Assembly: GCA_964495375.1 (NCBI GenBank)
Contig: CAZBWM010000032.1
Span: 4,723-68,722, forward strand
Direction of reading: 5' to 3'
DNA length: 64,000 nt
From: JAIESQ01 sp964495375
Lineage (GTDB): Bacteria; Planctomycetota; Planctomycetia; Pirellulales; JAEUIK01
Shown here: piece by piece, positions 9,388 to 18,215 of the stretch
Layout of the letters: each line of letters starts with the position of its first letter
Numbering within the stretch: the first letter of the stretch is position 1
Notes under the pieces: generated by a model
Told to the model about the DNA's origin: nothing
Database searches by the model: none
The model's input: the letters and a program-made list of their open reading frames with translations, nothing else
Translations under genes and position numbers: made by a program

Positions 9388-10581
9388 TCAATCGACCAGC
9401 GGGGGCAACCAGTTGTCGAAGCTCGTGAGCCGCTCGAGCTTGGCGCCGCGCAGCCGCAGCGTCGGGTCGGGCTGTTCGTTCATCACGCGCCAATAGAGTT
9501 GCACGCGCTGGGTTCGCGGCAGATCGATCACCCATTGGCGATACGAGCGCGACAAGAAGTTCGCATTGGCGTGATAGCGCATCGTCGGCTGGCCGTCGGC
9601 GTCGACGCCGCACATGACTTCGCAATCCTGGCTGTCGCTGGCGACGTCGAGTTCGATGGCGTAGCGGCCTGCCAGCAGTGTCAGCGCGGCTTCGAGACGC
9701 GGCGCGGTGTCCTCCGTCATGCGGAACTGCTCGCTCGAAACACGGGGCAGTTCGCATCGCGCGATGTCGGTCGAGTAGGGCGTGCGTCCGCAGTGGTGCT
9801 CGTGGACGAACAGCACATTAGCCACGTCGACCTCAGGATCGAAGTCGGCCTGCGAAACCACGGTGCGCAGCGTCGCCAGGTCGATGGCCCGATAACCGGC
9901 GGCGACCAGCACTTCGTGGCAACGCATGTCGCGAGGGCTTTGTTCGAGGATCAGGTGCGGCCGGCTCACGGCCAGCGTGCGCGTCATGCCTTGGAGCGCG
10001 TCGAACTCGGCCCCTTCGACATCCATCTTGATCAGTTTGGGAACCAGGCCCGTATGGCTGACGAAATCGTCGATGCTGACCGTCTGCACCAGATTCGAGG
10101 TTTCGCTATCGGTCCACTGCACGAGCGAATCATTCAAATGCGGACCGGCGAAGAGCCGTAGCATTTGTCGCGACTCGCGATACACGGCTCGGTGATAAAG
10201 CGTGACGTTCGTGCAGCCGTTGGCCGTGAGATTGTACTGGCACTTGTCGACGATCCGTGGGCTGGCCTCGAACGAGCAGACAATGCCGCGCGGGCCGACG
10301 AGCCGGGACATGAGCACCGACAGCGAACCGGCGTTGGCCCCCACGTCGAAGGTGACGTCGCCGGGCCGACAAAGATCGCGCAAGGCCAGCGAGACCGCGG
10401 GCTCGCAGTGGTTCCACTCGTACCAAAACGGAATCTTGAAGGCTTGCCGTGGATCGGGAGGGGTCGTCGCGACTTTCGGCGTCGACGTGCCGCGGCCGAG
10501 CGCCTGTCGTGTGACAGCGAGAATGCGTTCGGGCAGACCGCCAATGCGTTCAGGAAGGGTTTGGCGAAGTTGAGCGATCAT
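9388..10581 (-). CDS. FkbM-family methyltransferase with extra C-terminal domain
   Basis: 397 aa. A class I SAM-dependent methyltransferase core is clear: VTFDVGANAGSLSVLMSRL (motif I), the acidic position in IVCSFEASPRIVDKCQYNL, then LIKMDVEGAEFDALQG and LILEQSPRD, which is the FkbM signature. The core covers about residues 55-230. The remaining 160 residues (containing CEVMCGVDADGQPTMRYHAN and VQLYWRVMNEQPDPTLRL) look like a beta-rich domain that I do not recognise. FkbM enzymes usually O-methylate sugars or polyketide hydroxyls. Position between hpnH and the PLP enzyme, same strand and short gaps, suggests co-transcription with hopanoid genes; a role in modifying a polar lipid head group is inference. 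Confidence 0.87.
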   Translation of the reverse strand: MIAQLRQTLPERIGGLPERILAVTRQALGRGTSTPKVATTPPDPRQAFKIPFWYEWNHCEPAVSLALRDLCRPGDVTFDVGANAGSLSVLMSRLVGPRGIVCSFEASPRIVDKCQYNLTANGCTNVTLYHRAVYRESRQMLRLFAGPHLNDSLVQWTDSETSNLVQTVSIDDFVSHTGLVPKLIKMDVEGAEFDALQGMTRTLAVSRPHLILEQSPRDMRCHEVLVAAGYRAIDLATLRTVVSQADFDPEVDVANVLFVHEHHCGRTPYSTDIARCELPRVSSEQFRMTEDTAPRLEAALTLLAGRYAIELDVASDSQDCEVMCGVDADGQPTMRYHANANFLSRSYRQWVIDLPRTQRVQLYWRVMNEQPDPTLRLRGAKLERLTSFDNWLPPLVD

Positions 10582-10712
10582 CGGCTCGCGGGCCTCCTGC
10601 CTTGATTGCGACTAGCACGAATACGTAGCACTCGATCGCCGAGCAGCACGGTGGTGAGGCCGGGTGCGCCGCCCTTTGGCTGCGCTGCCATTTGGGCGTC
10701 GTCGACGAGGCG

Positions 10713-11732
10713 TTAGGTCAATTGCCAGAGGGCCATCTTGAAGGTGTCCCCCAGGCGCTTGTTGACGCCGAGCACGGCGGCCGGCTCGAAGCCGCAGTGG
10801 ACCATGCAGTTCTCGCAGCGCGGGTCGTTGCCGCGGCCGAGCTTGTCCCAATCGGTCAACTGCACGAGATCCTTGTGCGTCTTGTAGTGCTTGTCGGTGA
10901 TCAAGTAACAGGGGCCCTTCCAGCCGCGGATATTGCGCGTGGGGTTGGCCCAGGCTGCGCACTTCAGGTCGCGCTCGCCCCGCAAGAATTCGAGATAGAT
11001 CGGCGACGTGTTCAGCTTGAAGCCCTTGAGCAGCTCGCGCGCCTGCTGGAACTTGGCGTGCACGTCTTCGCGAGTCATGAAGATTTGCGCGGCGCCGTCG
11101 GGGTTGGTCTGCTGGACGGCGCTATAGCCGTAGGCGGGCGAAAGCATGAAGCCGTCGACCCCCAACTCGGTCAAGTAGCCGAACAGCACGGCGATCTCGT
11201 GCATATCGGTTTCTTTGTAGATCGTCGTGTTCGTACAGACGATGTGGCCGGCCGCCTTGGCGACCTTGATGCCTTCGACGGCCTCGGTGAACACGCCTTT
11301 GCGCTCGACGGCCAGGTCGTGCGAGTCTTCCATGCCATCGAGATGGATGTTGAAGAAGAATCGATTCGTGGCCTTGAAGCCGGCGATCTTCTTGCGAATG
11401 AACATACCGTTCGTGCAGAGATACACGAACTTTTTGCGCTCAAGAATCTTGGCTACGAGCTCTTCGATCTGCGGATAGATCATCGGCTCGCCGCCGCAGA
11501 TGCTGACGACCGGCGCGCCGCACTCGTCGACCGAGGCCAGGCACTCGTCGACCGTGAGCTTGTCCTTGATCGTGCTCACATATTCGCGAATGCGTCCGCA
11601 ACCGGTACACGTGAGATTGCACGCGTGCAGCGGTTCGAGCATCAAGACGAGCGGAAAGCGCCGCTCGCCGGTGAGCTTCTTCTTGAGCAAATAAGACGTC
11701 ATGGTGCTGGTGAGCGAGAGCGGGAATCGCAT
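10713..11732 (-). CDS. hpnH: Adenosyl-hopene transferase HpnH (radical SAM)
   Basis: Radical SAM enzyme that joins the 5'-deoxyadenosyl group to diploptene, the first step of extended C35 hopanoids. The cluster motif is CNLTCTGC in EPLHACNLTCTGCGRIREY; the following SICGGEPMIYPQIEEL is the usual SAM-binding block, and FFFNIHLDGMEDSHDLAVER is characteristic of HpnH. A C-terminal cysteine set, DPRCENCMVHCGFEPAA, is also typical. I chose ATG 11732 (339 aa) over the longer frame from 11798: it gives the standard N terminus MRFPLSLTSTMTSYLLKKK and has a strong AGGGAGG ribosome site at 11744-11750. It lies 229 bp downstream of the hopene cyclase gene on the same strand. Confidence 0.95.
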   Translation of the reverse strand: MRFPLSLTSTMTSYLLKKKLTGERRFPLVLMLEPLHACNLTCTGCGRIREYVSTIKDKLTVDECLASVDECGAPVVSICGGEPMIYPQIEELVAKILERKKFVYLCTNGMFIRKKIAGFKATNRFFFNIHLDGMEDSHDLAVERKGVFTEAVEGIKVAKAAGHIVCTNTTIYKETDMHEIAVLFGYLTELGVDGFMLSPAYGYSAVQQTNPDGAAQIFMTREDVHAKFQQARELLKGFKLNTSPIYLEFLRGERDLKCAAWANPTRNIRGWKGPCYLITDKHYKTHKDLVQLTDWDKLGRGNDPRCENCMVHCGFEPAAVLGVNKRLGDTFKMALWQLT

Positions 11733-11801
11733 GACCGGCACAGCCTCCCTGCTGCGGGTCGATCGCGCGGCAACTCTCAGTTTCTGAGTATCCCGCATCG
11801 A

Positions 11802-11838
11802 GACCCTCTCCCCTTGTGGGAGAGGGCAGGGTGAGGGG
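11802..11838. repeat. Dispersed palindrome in the shc-hpnH gap
   Basis: A hairpin with 9-bp arms ccctctccc (11804-11812) and gggagaggg (11818-11826), followed by cagggtgagggg. The 21 bases 11818-11838 recur exactly, reverse-complemented, at 18152-18172. It lies in the transcribed gap between shc and hpnH and could form an RNA hairpin. Confidence 0.8.
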
Positions 11839-11961
11839 TAGCTAAAGCGAGTTGCTTCGCGGTCGAGCCTGGATCGGTTTGGTGGGTCGAAAAAAAACGT
11901 CGGGGGTAGGGGGCGCCGCGGTCGGGGGGGCCGGCGGCGCCGTGTATCGATCGTTAAGCGG

Positions 11962-14121
11962 TTACGCGCGGATGGCGGTCGTCGGCGCCGTGACGCTCGG
12001 CACGCGCAAGCGCTCCGGGGCGTCGTCGTGCCGGTTTTCGGCCGCGGCCGCCCAACGCGACAAAGCCATCAGCGGGAAGTAAATGCGGTACAGGTGATAA
12101 CGCAGATAGAACACGCGCGGGAATCCCGTGCCCGTGAACTCCGGCTCGTTCCAACTGCCATCGGGTAGTTGCTGGCTGGTGAGGTAGCGCACGCCACGGG
12201 TGACGGCCGGATGATCGGCCTGCCCGGCGGCGATCAACCCGAGCAAGGCCCAGGCCGTTTGCGATGCCGTGGGGTTCCCCTGGCCACGCAGGCTAGGGTT
12301 GGCGTAGCTGTCCGGCGATTCGCCCCAGCCGCCGCACGTTTGCTGATAGCTCAGGAACCAATTGGCGCCGGAGACAACCATCGGGTCGTCGCAGTCGAGC
12401 TCGACCGCGGCCAGGCCCGAGAGCGCCAACCAGGTGCCGTAAACGTAGTTCACACCCCAGCGGCCGAACCAACTGCCATCGGCTTCTTGCGTGCGGCGCA
12501 GGTATTCCACCGCTCGATCGACCTCGGGATCGCCCACGCGTTTACCCAGCCGGCCGAGCGATTCGAGCACGCGCCCCGTCAGGTCGGGCGAGCTGGGATC
12601 GATCATCGCGTTGTGATCGGCGAACGGCACATAGCACAAGAACTCGTGATCGTTGTCGCGATCGAAGGCGCCCCAGCCGCCGTCGCGGTTCTGCATCGCC
12701 AGAATCCAGCGCTGGGCGCGATCGAGGGCGCTGGCGACTTCGTTCCAACGGCCCACTCGCTGGTGCGCCGACTTGCGATCGGGCGCGGTATGCTCGCCTA
12801 GCAGTTGCAAGCCCGGCGGCAAACCGGGGGCATTGGGCCCGCTCTCGTGAAACTGCTGACGCAGCACGCTGACGACCATCGCCGTGTCGTCGAGATCGGG
12901 ATAGAAGGCGTTCTCATATTCGAAGCACCAGCCGCCGGGCTCGGCCTTGACGTTCTGCGCCCAGTCGCCCGGCTGGCGCACCTGTCGATCGAGCAACCAG
13001 CGCGTGCCGCGCTCGATCGCCGGATGCTCGGCCCCCAGGCCGCTATCGCCCAAGGCTCGCAGCGTGATCGCGGTATCCCAAACAGGCGACTTGCACGGTT
13101 GCAACCAGGCGGTTTCGTCGTCGTCGTTCTCGCACATCAGGCCGTCGAGGTGCTCGCGGCAGTACTTCAGCTCGCTGCTGTCGTCGGCATAGCCCAGCGC
13201 CTTCAGCGCGATCGTGCTCCAGACCATCGGCGGAAAGATCGCGCCCAAACCTTCGCTGGCCCCAAAGCGCTCGATCGTCCAATCGCGGGCGGCCGCGATC
13301 GCGCGGTTGCGCAGCGGCGTCCAACCGCGCCGCTCAAACCACTTGAACGCGCGATCGACCAGGCGGAAGAAGCGATCCCAGCTCACCAGCCCCGTGCGGC
13401 CGGGCAAGCCCGGGCAACGCGGCAAAGGCCAGGTGTCGGGCGGATCGATGAACAGCTCGCGAATGCCCTGCTCGGGTTCGAGCATCCGCACCGGTTTCAG
13501 CGCCGAGACGATCGACAACGGCACGATGATCGTGCGCGACCAGGCGCTCATGCGATACAAATTGATCGGGCTCCAGTTCGGAAGCAGCAGCAGCTCGGCC
13601 GGAACCGACGGGCATTGTTCGTAGGATATCTGACCCAACAGCGCCAGATAGAACCGCGTGAAGCTGTTGACCGCGTCGGCGCCGCCGTGCCGCAGAATGG
13701 CCGCGCGCGCCCGCTGCATGTACTCGGCGCAGGGATCGTGGCCCGTGAGCTTCAGCGCGAAGTAGTTTTTGACCGTGCCCGAGATCTCGACGTCGCCGCC
13801 GGGGTACATGCTCCAGCCGCCGTCGGGGCTTTGCTTTTCGAGCAGGTAGCGGGCCATGCGGCGGGCGAGGTCCGACTCGTGCTCGCCCAAGAAGGCCAGC
13901 AGCAGGATGTACTCGCTCTCGAGGATCGTGTCGCCCTCGAGCTCACCACACCAATAGCCGTCGGGGTGTTGTTCTGCCAGCAGCCAGTGGCGCGTCCGCA
14001 AGACGGCCTGCTTGACCGACGTGCTCAACCGCGGCTCGGTCGTCTCGCGATCGCGTGCAACCACCGCCGTGGCAAAATCGGTATCAAAATCTGCGAGGCG
14101 AACTTGTTGCCTGGATTCCAT
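11962..14121 (-). CDS. shc: Squalene-hopene cyclase
   Basis: Cyclises squalene to hopene/diplopterol at the membrane. The protein is 719 aa from ATG 14121; a TTG at 14136 would add 5 residues. The catalytic acid motif is D-L-D-D-T-A (about 12882-12899). Repeated QW-type motifs run through the protein, e.g. QHPDGYWCGELEGD, QSPDGGWSMYPGG, QNRDGGWGAFDRDNDHEF, QEADGSWFGRWGVNYVYGTW and QQLPDGSWNEPEFTGTGFP. The block GRWGVNYVYGTWLALSGL is strongly conserved in the family. Length fits prokaryotic cyclases (630-720 aa). With hpnH downstream it forms the core of hopanoid synthesis. No squalene-synthesis genes (hpnCDE) are in the window. Confidence 0.96.
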   Translation of the reverse strand: MESRQQVRLADFDTDFATAVVARDRETTEPRLSTSVKQAVLRTRHWLLAEQHPDGYWCGELEGDTILESEYILLLAFLGEHESDLARRMARYLLEKQSPDGGWSMYPGGDVEISGTVKNYFALKLTGHDPCAEYMQRARAAILRHGGADAVNSFTRFYLALLGQISYEQCPSVPAELLLLPNWSPINLYRMSAWSRTIIVPLSIVSALKPVRMLEPEQGIRELFIDPPDTWPLPRCPGLPGRTGLVSWDRFFRLVDRAFKWFERRGWTPLRNRAIAAARDWTIERFGASEGLGAIFPPMVWSTIALKALGYADDSSELKYCREHLDGLMCENDDDETAWLQPCKSPVWDTAITLRALGDSGLGAEHPAIERGTRWLLDRQVRQPGDWAQNVKAEPGGWCFEYENAFYPDLDDTAMVVSVLRQQFHESGPNAPGLPPGLQLLGEHTAPDRKSAHQRVGRWNEVASALDRAQRWILAMQNRDGGWGAFDRDNDHEFLCYVPFADHNAMIDPSSPDLTGRVLESLGRLGKRVGDPEVDRAVEYLRRTQEADGSWFGRWGVNYVYGTWLALSGLAAVELDCDDPMVVSGANWFLSYQQTCGGWGESPDSYANPSLRGQGNPTASQTAWALLGLIAAGQADHPAVTRGVRYLTSQQLPDGSWNEPEFTGTGFPRVFYLRYHLYRIYFPLMALSRWAAAAENRHDDAPERLRVPSVTAPTTAIRA

Positions 14122-14415
14122 TCCAATGGCTCTCAACGATTGCGGGCTGGGTCATCCGTGACCGACACTTCCCGGCGACCTGAGACAGTCGCGGGGAGCG
14201 GAAGCTTAGACGACCTGTTGGCGAGCGACAAGAGCAGTGCTTCGCCTGGCTAAAGTGCTGGCACGCTGGCATCACGCAGAATTCACGCGCCAAACGCCGT
14301 AAGCGTGGTTGTCCAAAATGGGGGATCGGCCGTAGACTAGCAATCGCGGGTCTGGCCGGTGCACGCGGGCCTGAGAGGCGCCGCGTCGGGGTCTGCGGTT
14401 TACGGAGAAGCTGTC

Positions 14416-15396
14416 ATGAGCCGAAGCGATCGAACCATCCGCCCCTGGGGCTTGCTGCTGGCCGCCTTTGCCTTGGCGGGGATAGCGCTTGGCAGTCGAC
14501 CGGCCGCCGCCGCTGAGCGGTTCACGCCGCGCTTTGATGTTGAGCCGCGCGCCCTCGATCGCGTGCCGGCCGGCACGGTCATCGGCGATACCGCTCCGCG
14601 CGATTGGAGTGCATTGATCATCAAAAGCCAGCCGCGCGTTGCCCAGGGAGACGTTAATCAGGTGATGCAGGTCGTCAAGGAAAATGCCGCCCTGCTGACG
14701 ACGATCATCTTGGCCGCGGCCCGGCAAAATCCGCCGGGGTCGCCACATCCTTATTCGCTCGATCGCGTCGCCGTCGGCCTGGGAGTGGCCGTGCAAGGTG
14801 GCCATCAAATTATGAACGGCGAGAACCCCGGTAACCTAGGGATCATCCAGCGGCAGGTGCTCAACGGCGCCGAACGCAATATGGATAGTGCCCTGCGGAT
14901 CGCTCAGTCGGATGGCATGGCCATCGTCGATTTTCGCGCGATCGTGCGCCGTGGCACCGAGCACATCGATTCCATTCTCCGCTATGCCGTGCTGGTCGAT
15001 AACCGCAACGGCCAGTTCTTCACCCTGAGCTGGCAGATCGAGCTCGACACCGCGGGCAACTATGCCCAGGCATCACCCGAGCTGCAGTGGCTGCCCCGCA
15101 ACATGGTGGAAGACAATCCGCTGTTCGTCGACTCGAGCAAGTTCACCCTCGGCATCCCGAACACGAGGGCCTTTGCCGTGGCCAAGCTGCCGACGGGGCG
15201 CGCCCTGGTGGTCCCCCCACAGGTGCGGGCGCTCGCCGCCCTGCCGCGCTTCGATCAGCGGTCGCTGCACGCATTGGAAGTGGGCCTGTGGCAGACAATC
15301 TATGCCCCCGCGGCGACCAATGCCGGGGCCGCGGGCGCCGTCGCTCCGGCTGAAGCCCGCGTCCTGCAGCAGACTGGCGTGCAGCGGGCGAACTAG
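14416..15396 (+). CDS. Exported protein of unknown function
   Basis: 326 aa from ATG 14416, preceded by GGAG at 14404-14407. The N terminus has a basic start, a hydrophobic core LLLAAFALAGIALGS and an Ala-rich cleavage region (RPAAAAE), so it is probably exported by Sec. I recognise no domain in the mature part. It contains an alternating hydrophobic stretch SLDRVAVGLGVAVQGGHQIM, a segment DSILRYAVLVDNRNGQFFTLSW that reads like beta strands, and an Ala-rich tail. It is transcribed divergently from shc with a 294-bp gap. Codon pattern and signal peptide support a real gene; function cannot be assigned. Confidence 0.75.
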   Translation: MSRSDRTIRPWGLLLAAFALAGIALGSRPAAAAERFTPRFDVEPRALDRVPAGTVIGDTAPRDWSALIIKSQPRVAQGDVNQVMQVVKENAALLTTIILAAARQNPPGSPHPYSLDRVAVGLGVAVQGGHQIMNGENPGNLGIIQRQVLNGAERNMDSALRIAQSDGMAIVDFRAIVRRGTEHIDSILRYAVLVDNRNGQFFTLSWQIELDTAGNYAQASPELQWLPRNMVEDNPLFVDSSKFTLGIPNTRAFAVAKLPTGRALVVPPQVRALAALPRFDQRSLHALEVGLWQTIYAPAATNAGAAGAVAPAEARVLQQTGVQRAN

Positions 15397-15754
15397 CGGC
15401 AATCTTGCCAAAGCGCGGACGATTCAGCGGGTCCGCGTAATGACTGCCGTGGGCGCTTGGCCGTAACGCATGGATCTCGCTCCCTGGCGGCGATTCTCAA
15501 TCGCTTTTCACCGGTCAGCTCCCCCCTTTCGGCGAAATTGCTAGCCGATCGCACGTGCATGGCCGATACTGCTCCGGACCATGAAGTAATTGCGCCGGAG
15601 AAATCGCGTCACGCGGTCTGTTACGCGCTGACACCTTCTGCCAGCAGCGCGAGTACTATCAACAGGCACGCGGCACTCCGCGCCAACAGCGAACAGGCAC
15701 TTCCTCGGCCGTTCCTAAGTAAACAGGCTTTCACGCTTCAGGATCGAGTTTGCC
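15397..15754. other. Intergenic gap, nothing recognised
   Basis: About 358 bases between two exported-protein genes on the same strand. The short open frames have no family signature. No palindrome of the families listed elsewhere and no tRNA was seen. Confidence 0.45.
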
Positions 15755-17542
15755 ATGCGAAATTGCTTCAAGCGTAGTGTTGCGCTCTTGGTTGGTTTAT
15801 CGCTGTTCGCCAGTCAAGCTCTCGCGGCCGAGGCCACGGCGACGAGCGAGTCGTCGACGCCGGCCGCCGCCGCGATTACCGCCCCGGATGACGCGGTCGA
15901 TTTTTGCCTGCCCGATTACTACGGCCGCGAGCGTACGCTGGCCGAGTTCGCCGACCGCAAGCTCGTAGTGCTGGTTTTCCTGGGGACCGATTGCCCGCTC
16001 GTGAAGCTCTATGCCCCCCGGCTGGTCGAGTTGGCGGCCGAGTATGAGTCGAAAGGGGTCGCGTTGGTTGGTATCAACGCGAACCGGCAGGACGCACTGA
16101 CCAAGATTGCGCAGATCGCGCGGCAGCAGCAAATCACGTTTCCGATTCTGAAGGATCGCGACCACGCACTGGCCGATCGGCTCGGCGCCACGCGCACGCC
16201 CGAGGTGTTCGTGCTGGATGCTGAGCGCAAGGTTCGCTACCAGGGCCGCATCGACGATCAGTACAGCGTCGGCGTGCAGCGGCGCGAGGCCCGCTCACAC
16301 GACCTGGCCGATGCGCTCAAATCGTTGTTAGCCGGCGAAGCGGTCTCCAGTCCTCGCACCGAGGCACCGGGCTGCTTGATCGGCCGCGCGCCGCGCACCA
16401 CCCCGCATGGCGACGTCACCTTCTCGAACCAGATCGTGCGCATCTTCAACAACCGCTGCGTCAGTTGCCATCGGTCGGGCGAAGTCGGCCCGTTCGCGCT
16501 TGGTAATTACGAAGAAGCCGCGGGCTGGGCCGAAATGATTCGCGAAGTGGTTGACCAGCGGCGCATGCCTCCGTGGTTTGCCGATCCCGCGCATGGCCAG
16601 TTCGAGAACGACGCGCGACTGACCGACGACGAACTGACGGCGATCCGCACCTGGGTGGCCAACGGCGCTCCGCAGGGCAACCCGTCCGACCTGCCGGAAC
16701 CGCCGAAATTCGCCGAAGGCTGGCGCATTCCCGAGCCTGACGTCGTCTTTTACATGGATGACGAGCCGTTCGTGGTTCGCGCGGAGGGAACCGAAGACTA
16801 TCAAACTTTTGAGGTCGATCCCGGCTTCACCGAAGACAAGTGGGTGCAAGCAGCCGAGGCCCGGCCGGGCAACCGCGCGGTCGTGCACCATCACGTCGCC
16901 TACTACGTCGAGCCCGGCGGCAACGGCCAGATCAGTCAGGTGAAGAACCAGATTGCCGGCTACGCGCCGGGGACGCCGCCGTTTTTGTTTGCGCCGGGGA
17001 CGGCGCTACGGATTCCGGCCGGCGCCAAAATTCGTTTCCAGATGCACTACACGCCGGTCGGCACCGAGCAGGCCGACCGCAGCTCGCTGGGGCTGGTGTT
17101 CGCCGATCCTAAGTCGATTCGCCACGAAGTGCGCAACGAGATCGTCGGCAACATCGGCTTGCGGATTCCGCCGGGCGAGGCCGACTATCGCCTGACGGCC
17201 AAAAAGAAGTTCCGCCAGGACACGCTGCTGTTGAACCTGGCGCCCCACATGCACGTCCGCGGCCGAGCGTTCCGCTTTGAGCTGGAGCTGGCCGACGGCA
17301 CACGCGAAATTCTGCTCGACGTGCCGCGCTACGACTTCAACTGGCAACTGCGCTACGACCTGGTCGAGCCGCGGCTGATCCCGGCCGGCAGCCGGCTGCA
17401 CTGCTACGCCCAGTGGGATAACTCGGCCGAGAACCCGGCCAACCCCGACCCAACGAAGCTGGTCACCTTCGGCGAGCAGACGTGGGAAGAGATGATGTTC
17501 GGCGTCTACCAGACGATCGTGCCGCACGACCCGGGGACGTAA
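15755..17542 (+). CDS. Exported redoxin - cytochrome c - copper type II monooxygenase fusion
   Basis: 595 aa with a signal peptide (ALLVGLSLFASQALA). Three modules follow. Residues about 48-165 are a redoxin domain with a single cysteine in FLGTDCPLVKLYAPRL (C80). One heme c site, CVSCH, is at 235-239 (FNNRCVSCHRSGEVGPF). Residues about 330-595 resemble the peptidylglycine-monooxygenase-type copper domain: His triplet 378-380 (AVVHHHVAYYV), H431 (QMHYTPVG), HMH at 498-500, and a late Met in TWEEMMFGVYQ that fits the CuM methionine. This order is a recurrent planctomycete/acidobacterial architecture. Predicted role: periplasmic oxygen-dependent hydroxylation or electron transfer; substrate unknown. 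ATG 15755 directly precedes the signal sequence. Confidence 0.85.
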   Translation: MRNCFKRSVALLVGLSLFASQALAAEATATSESSTPAAAAITAPDDAVDFCLPDYYGRERTLAEFADRKLVVLVFLGTDCPLVKLYAPRLVELAAEYESKGVALVGINANRQDALTKIAQIARQQQITFPILKDRDHALADRLGATRTPEVFVLDAERKVRYQGRIDDQYSVGVQRREARSHDLADALKSLLAGEAVSSPRTEAPGCLIGRAPRTTPHGDVTFSNQIVRIFNNRCVSCHRSGEVGPFALGNYEEAAGWAEMIREVVDQRRMPPWFADPAHGQFENDARLTDDELTAIRTWVANGAPQGNPSDLPEPPKFAEGWRIPEPDVVFYMDDEPFVVRAEGTEDYQTFEVDPGFTEDKWVQAAEARPGNRAVVHHHVAYYVEPGGNGQISQVKNQIAGYAPGTPPFLFAPGTALRIPAGAKIRFQMHYTPVGTEQADRSSLGLVFADPKSIRHEVRNEIVGNIGLRIPPGEADYRLTAKKKFRQDTLLLNLAPHMHVRGRAFRFELELADGTREILLDVPRYDFNWQLRYDLVEPRLIPAGSRLHCYAQWDNSAENPANPDPTKLVTFGEQTWEEMMFGVYQTIVPHDPGT

Positions 17543-17558
17543 GCGAGGACGAAGATTC

Positions 17559-17670
17559 AACCACGGATTGCACGGATATCACGGATTGAATTTCGAATCG
17601 CGCTCGTCGGCAGCTCGAAAGTCAGTACGATCGGATTACAGTTCTTCAGAATTATCCGTGAAATCCGTGG
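17559..17670. repeat. Imperfect inverted repeat in a convergent gap
   Basis: Left part 17559-17587 contains ccacggattgcacgg and atatcacggatt; right part 17651-17670 reads attatccgtgaaatccgtgg. The two are imperfect reverse complements separated by about 60 bases. The copper monooxygenase and QueD genes converge here, so it may act as a bidirectional terminator, though no T tract follows. Confidence 0.6.
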
Positions 17671-17698
17671 CTAATAAGTCTTCGCCGATCCGTGGTTC

Positions 17699-18106
17699 TC
17701 ATTCCGTTGGCCGGTAGGTCGCGAAGCAGTTGGGCGTCTCCCACAGGTTGCATTCGACCACCGGGAAGCCCTGCGCGGCCGCGAACTCGTAGATCAGCTT
17801 GGCGATGTTCTCGGCCGTGGGGTTGTCGTCGATCAAAAAGAGCGGCTCGCCGAGCTTTTCCAGCATCGGCACGGCCGGATCGCGGCGGCACAAGATCATG
17901 CGATGATCGAGCTCGTCGTCGATCCAGCGGCTGACCACGCGCTTGATGTCCGAAAAGTCCATTACCATGCCGCGGTCGTCGAGCGACTCGGCCTCGATGG
18001 CGATCACCGCGCGGCCGTTATGCCCGTGCAGGTACTTGCACTTGCCGTCGTAATTCAGCAGTCGATGACCGTAGCAGAAGTCGATCTGGCGAGTAACGCG
18101 AAACAT
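17699..18106 (-). CDS. queD: 6-carboxytetrahydropterin synthase QueD / PTPS family
   Basis: 135 aa. Converts 7,8-dihydroneopterin triphosphate to 6-carboxytetrahydropterin on the way to queuosine/7-deazaguanine. The zinc histidines are in YGHRLLNY and YLHGHNG; the catalytic cysteine is in GKCKYLHGHN, with C-x3-HGH spacing as in QueD. DFSDIKRVVSRWIDDELDHRMIL supplies the DFxDLK and LDH motifs, and CNLWETP the late catalytic glutamate. Length is normal. A GTP cyclohydrolase I, which makes the substrate, is encoded at 28.1 kb. Other PTPS-family activities cannot be excluded. Confidence 0.9.
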   Translation of the reverse strand: MFRVTRQIDFCYGHRLLNYDGKCKYLHGHNGRAVIAIEAESLDDRGMVMDFSDIKRVVSRWIDDELDHRMILCRRDPAVPMLEKLGEPLFLIDDNPTAENIAKLIYEFAAAQGFPVVECNLWETPNCFATYRPTE

Positions 18107-18151
18107 GATTTCCTAATGGCCGGCGAAGGCGAATTTCCTGATTGTTGGAGC

Positions 18152-18187
18152 CCCCTCACCCTGCCCTCTCCCGCGAGCGGAGAGGGG
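18152..18187. repeat. Second copy of the 11.8-kb palindrome, opposite orientation
   Basis: Bases 18152-18172 are the exact reverse complement of 11818-11838 (21 bp). A partly matching arm (ggagagggg, 18179-18187) completes the hairpin. It lies between the DUF1501 and queD genes, which are both on the minus strand. Confidence 0.8.
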
Positions 18188-18215
18188 AGTACGGAGAATT
18201 TCGCTTTCGCCGGTC

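Noticed and set aside
12805..14253. 482-codon plus-strand open frame
   Set aside because: Antisense shadow of squalene-hopene cyclase; composition is Arg/Ala/Gln-rich with no family pattern, typical of GC-rich antisense frames.
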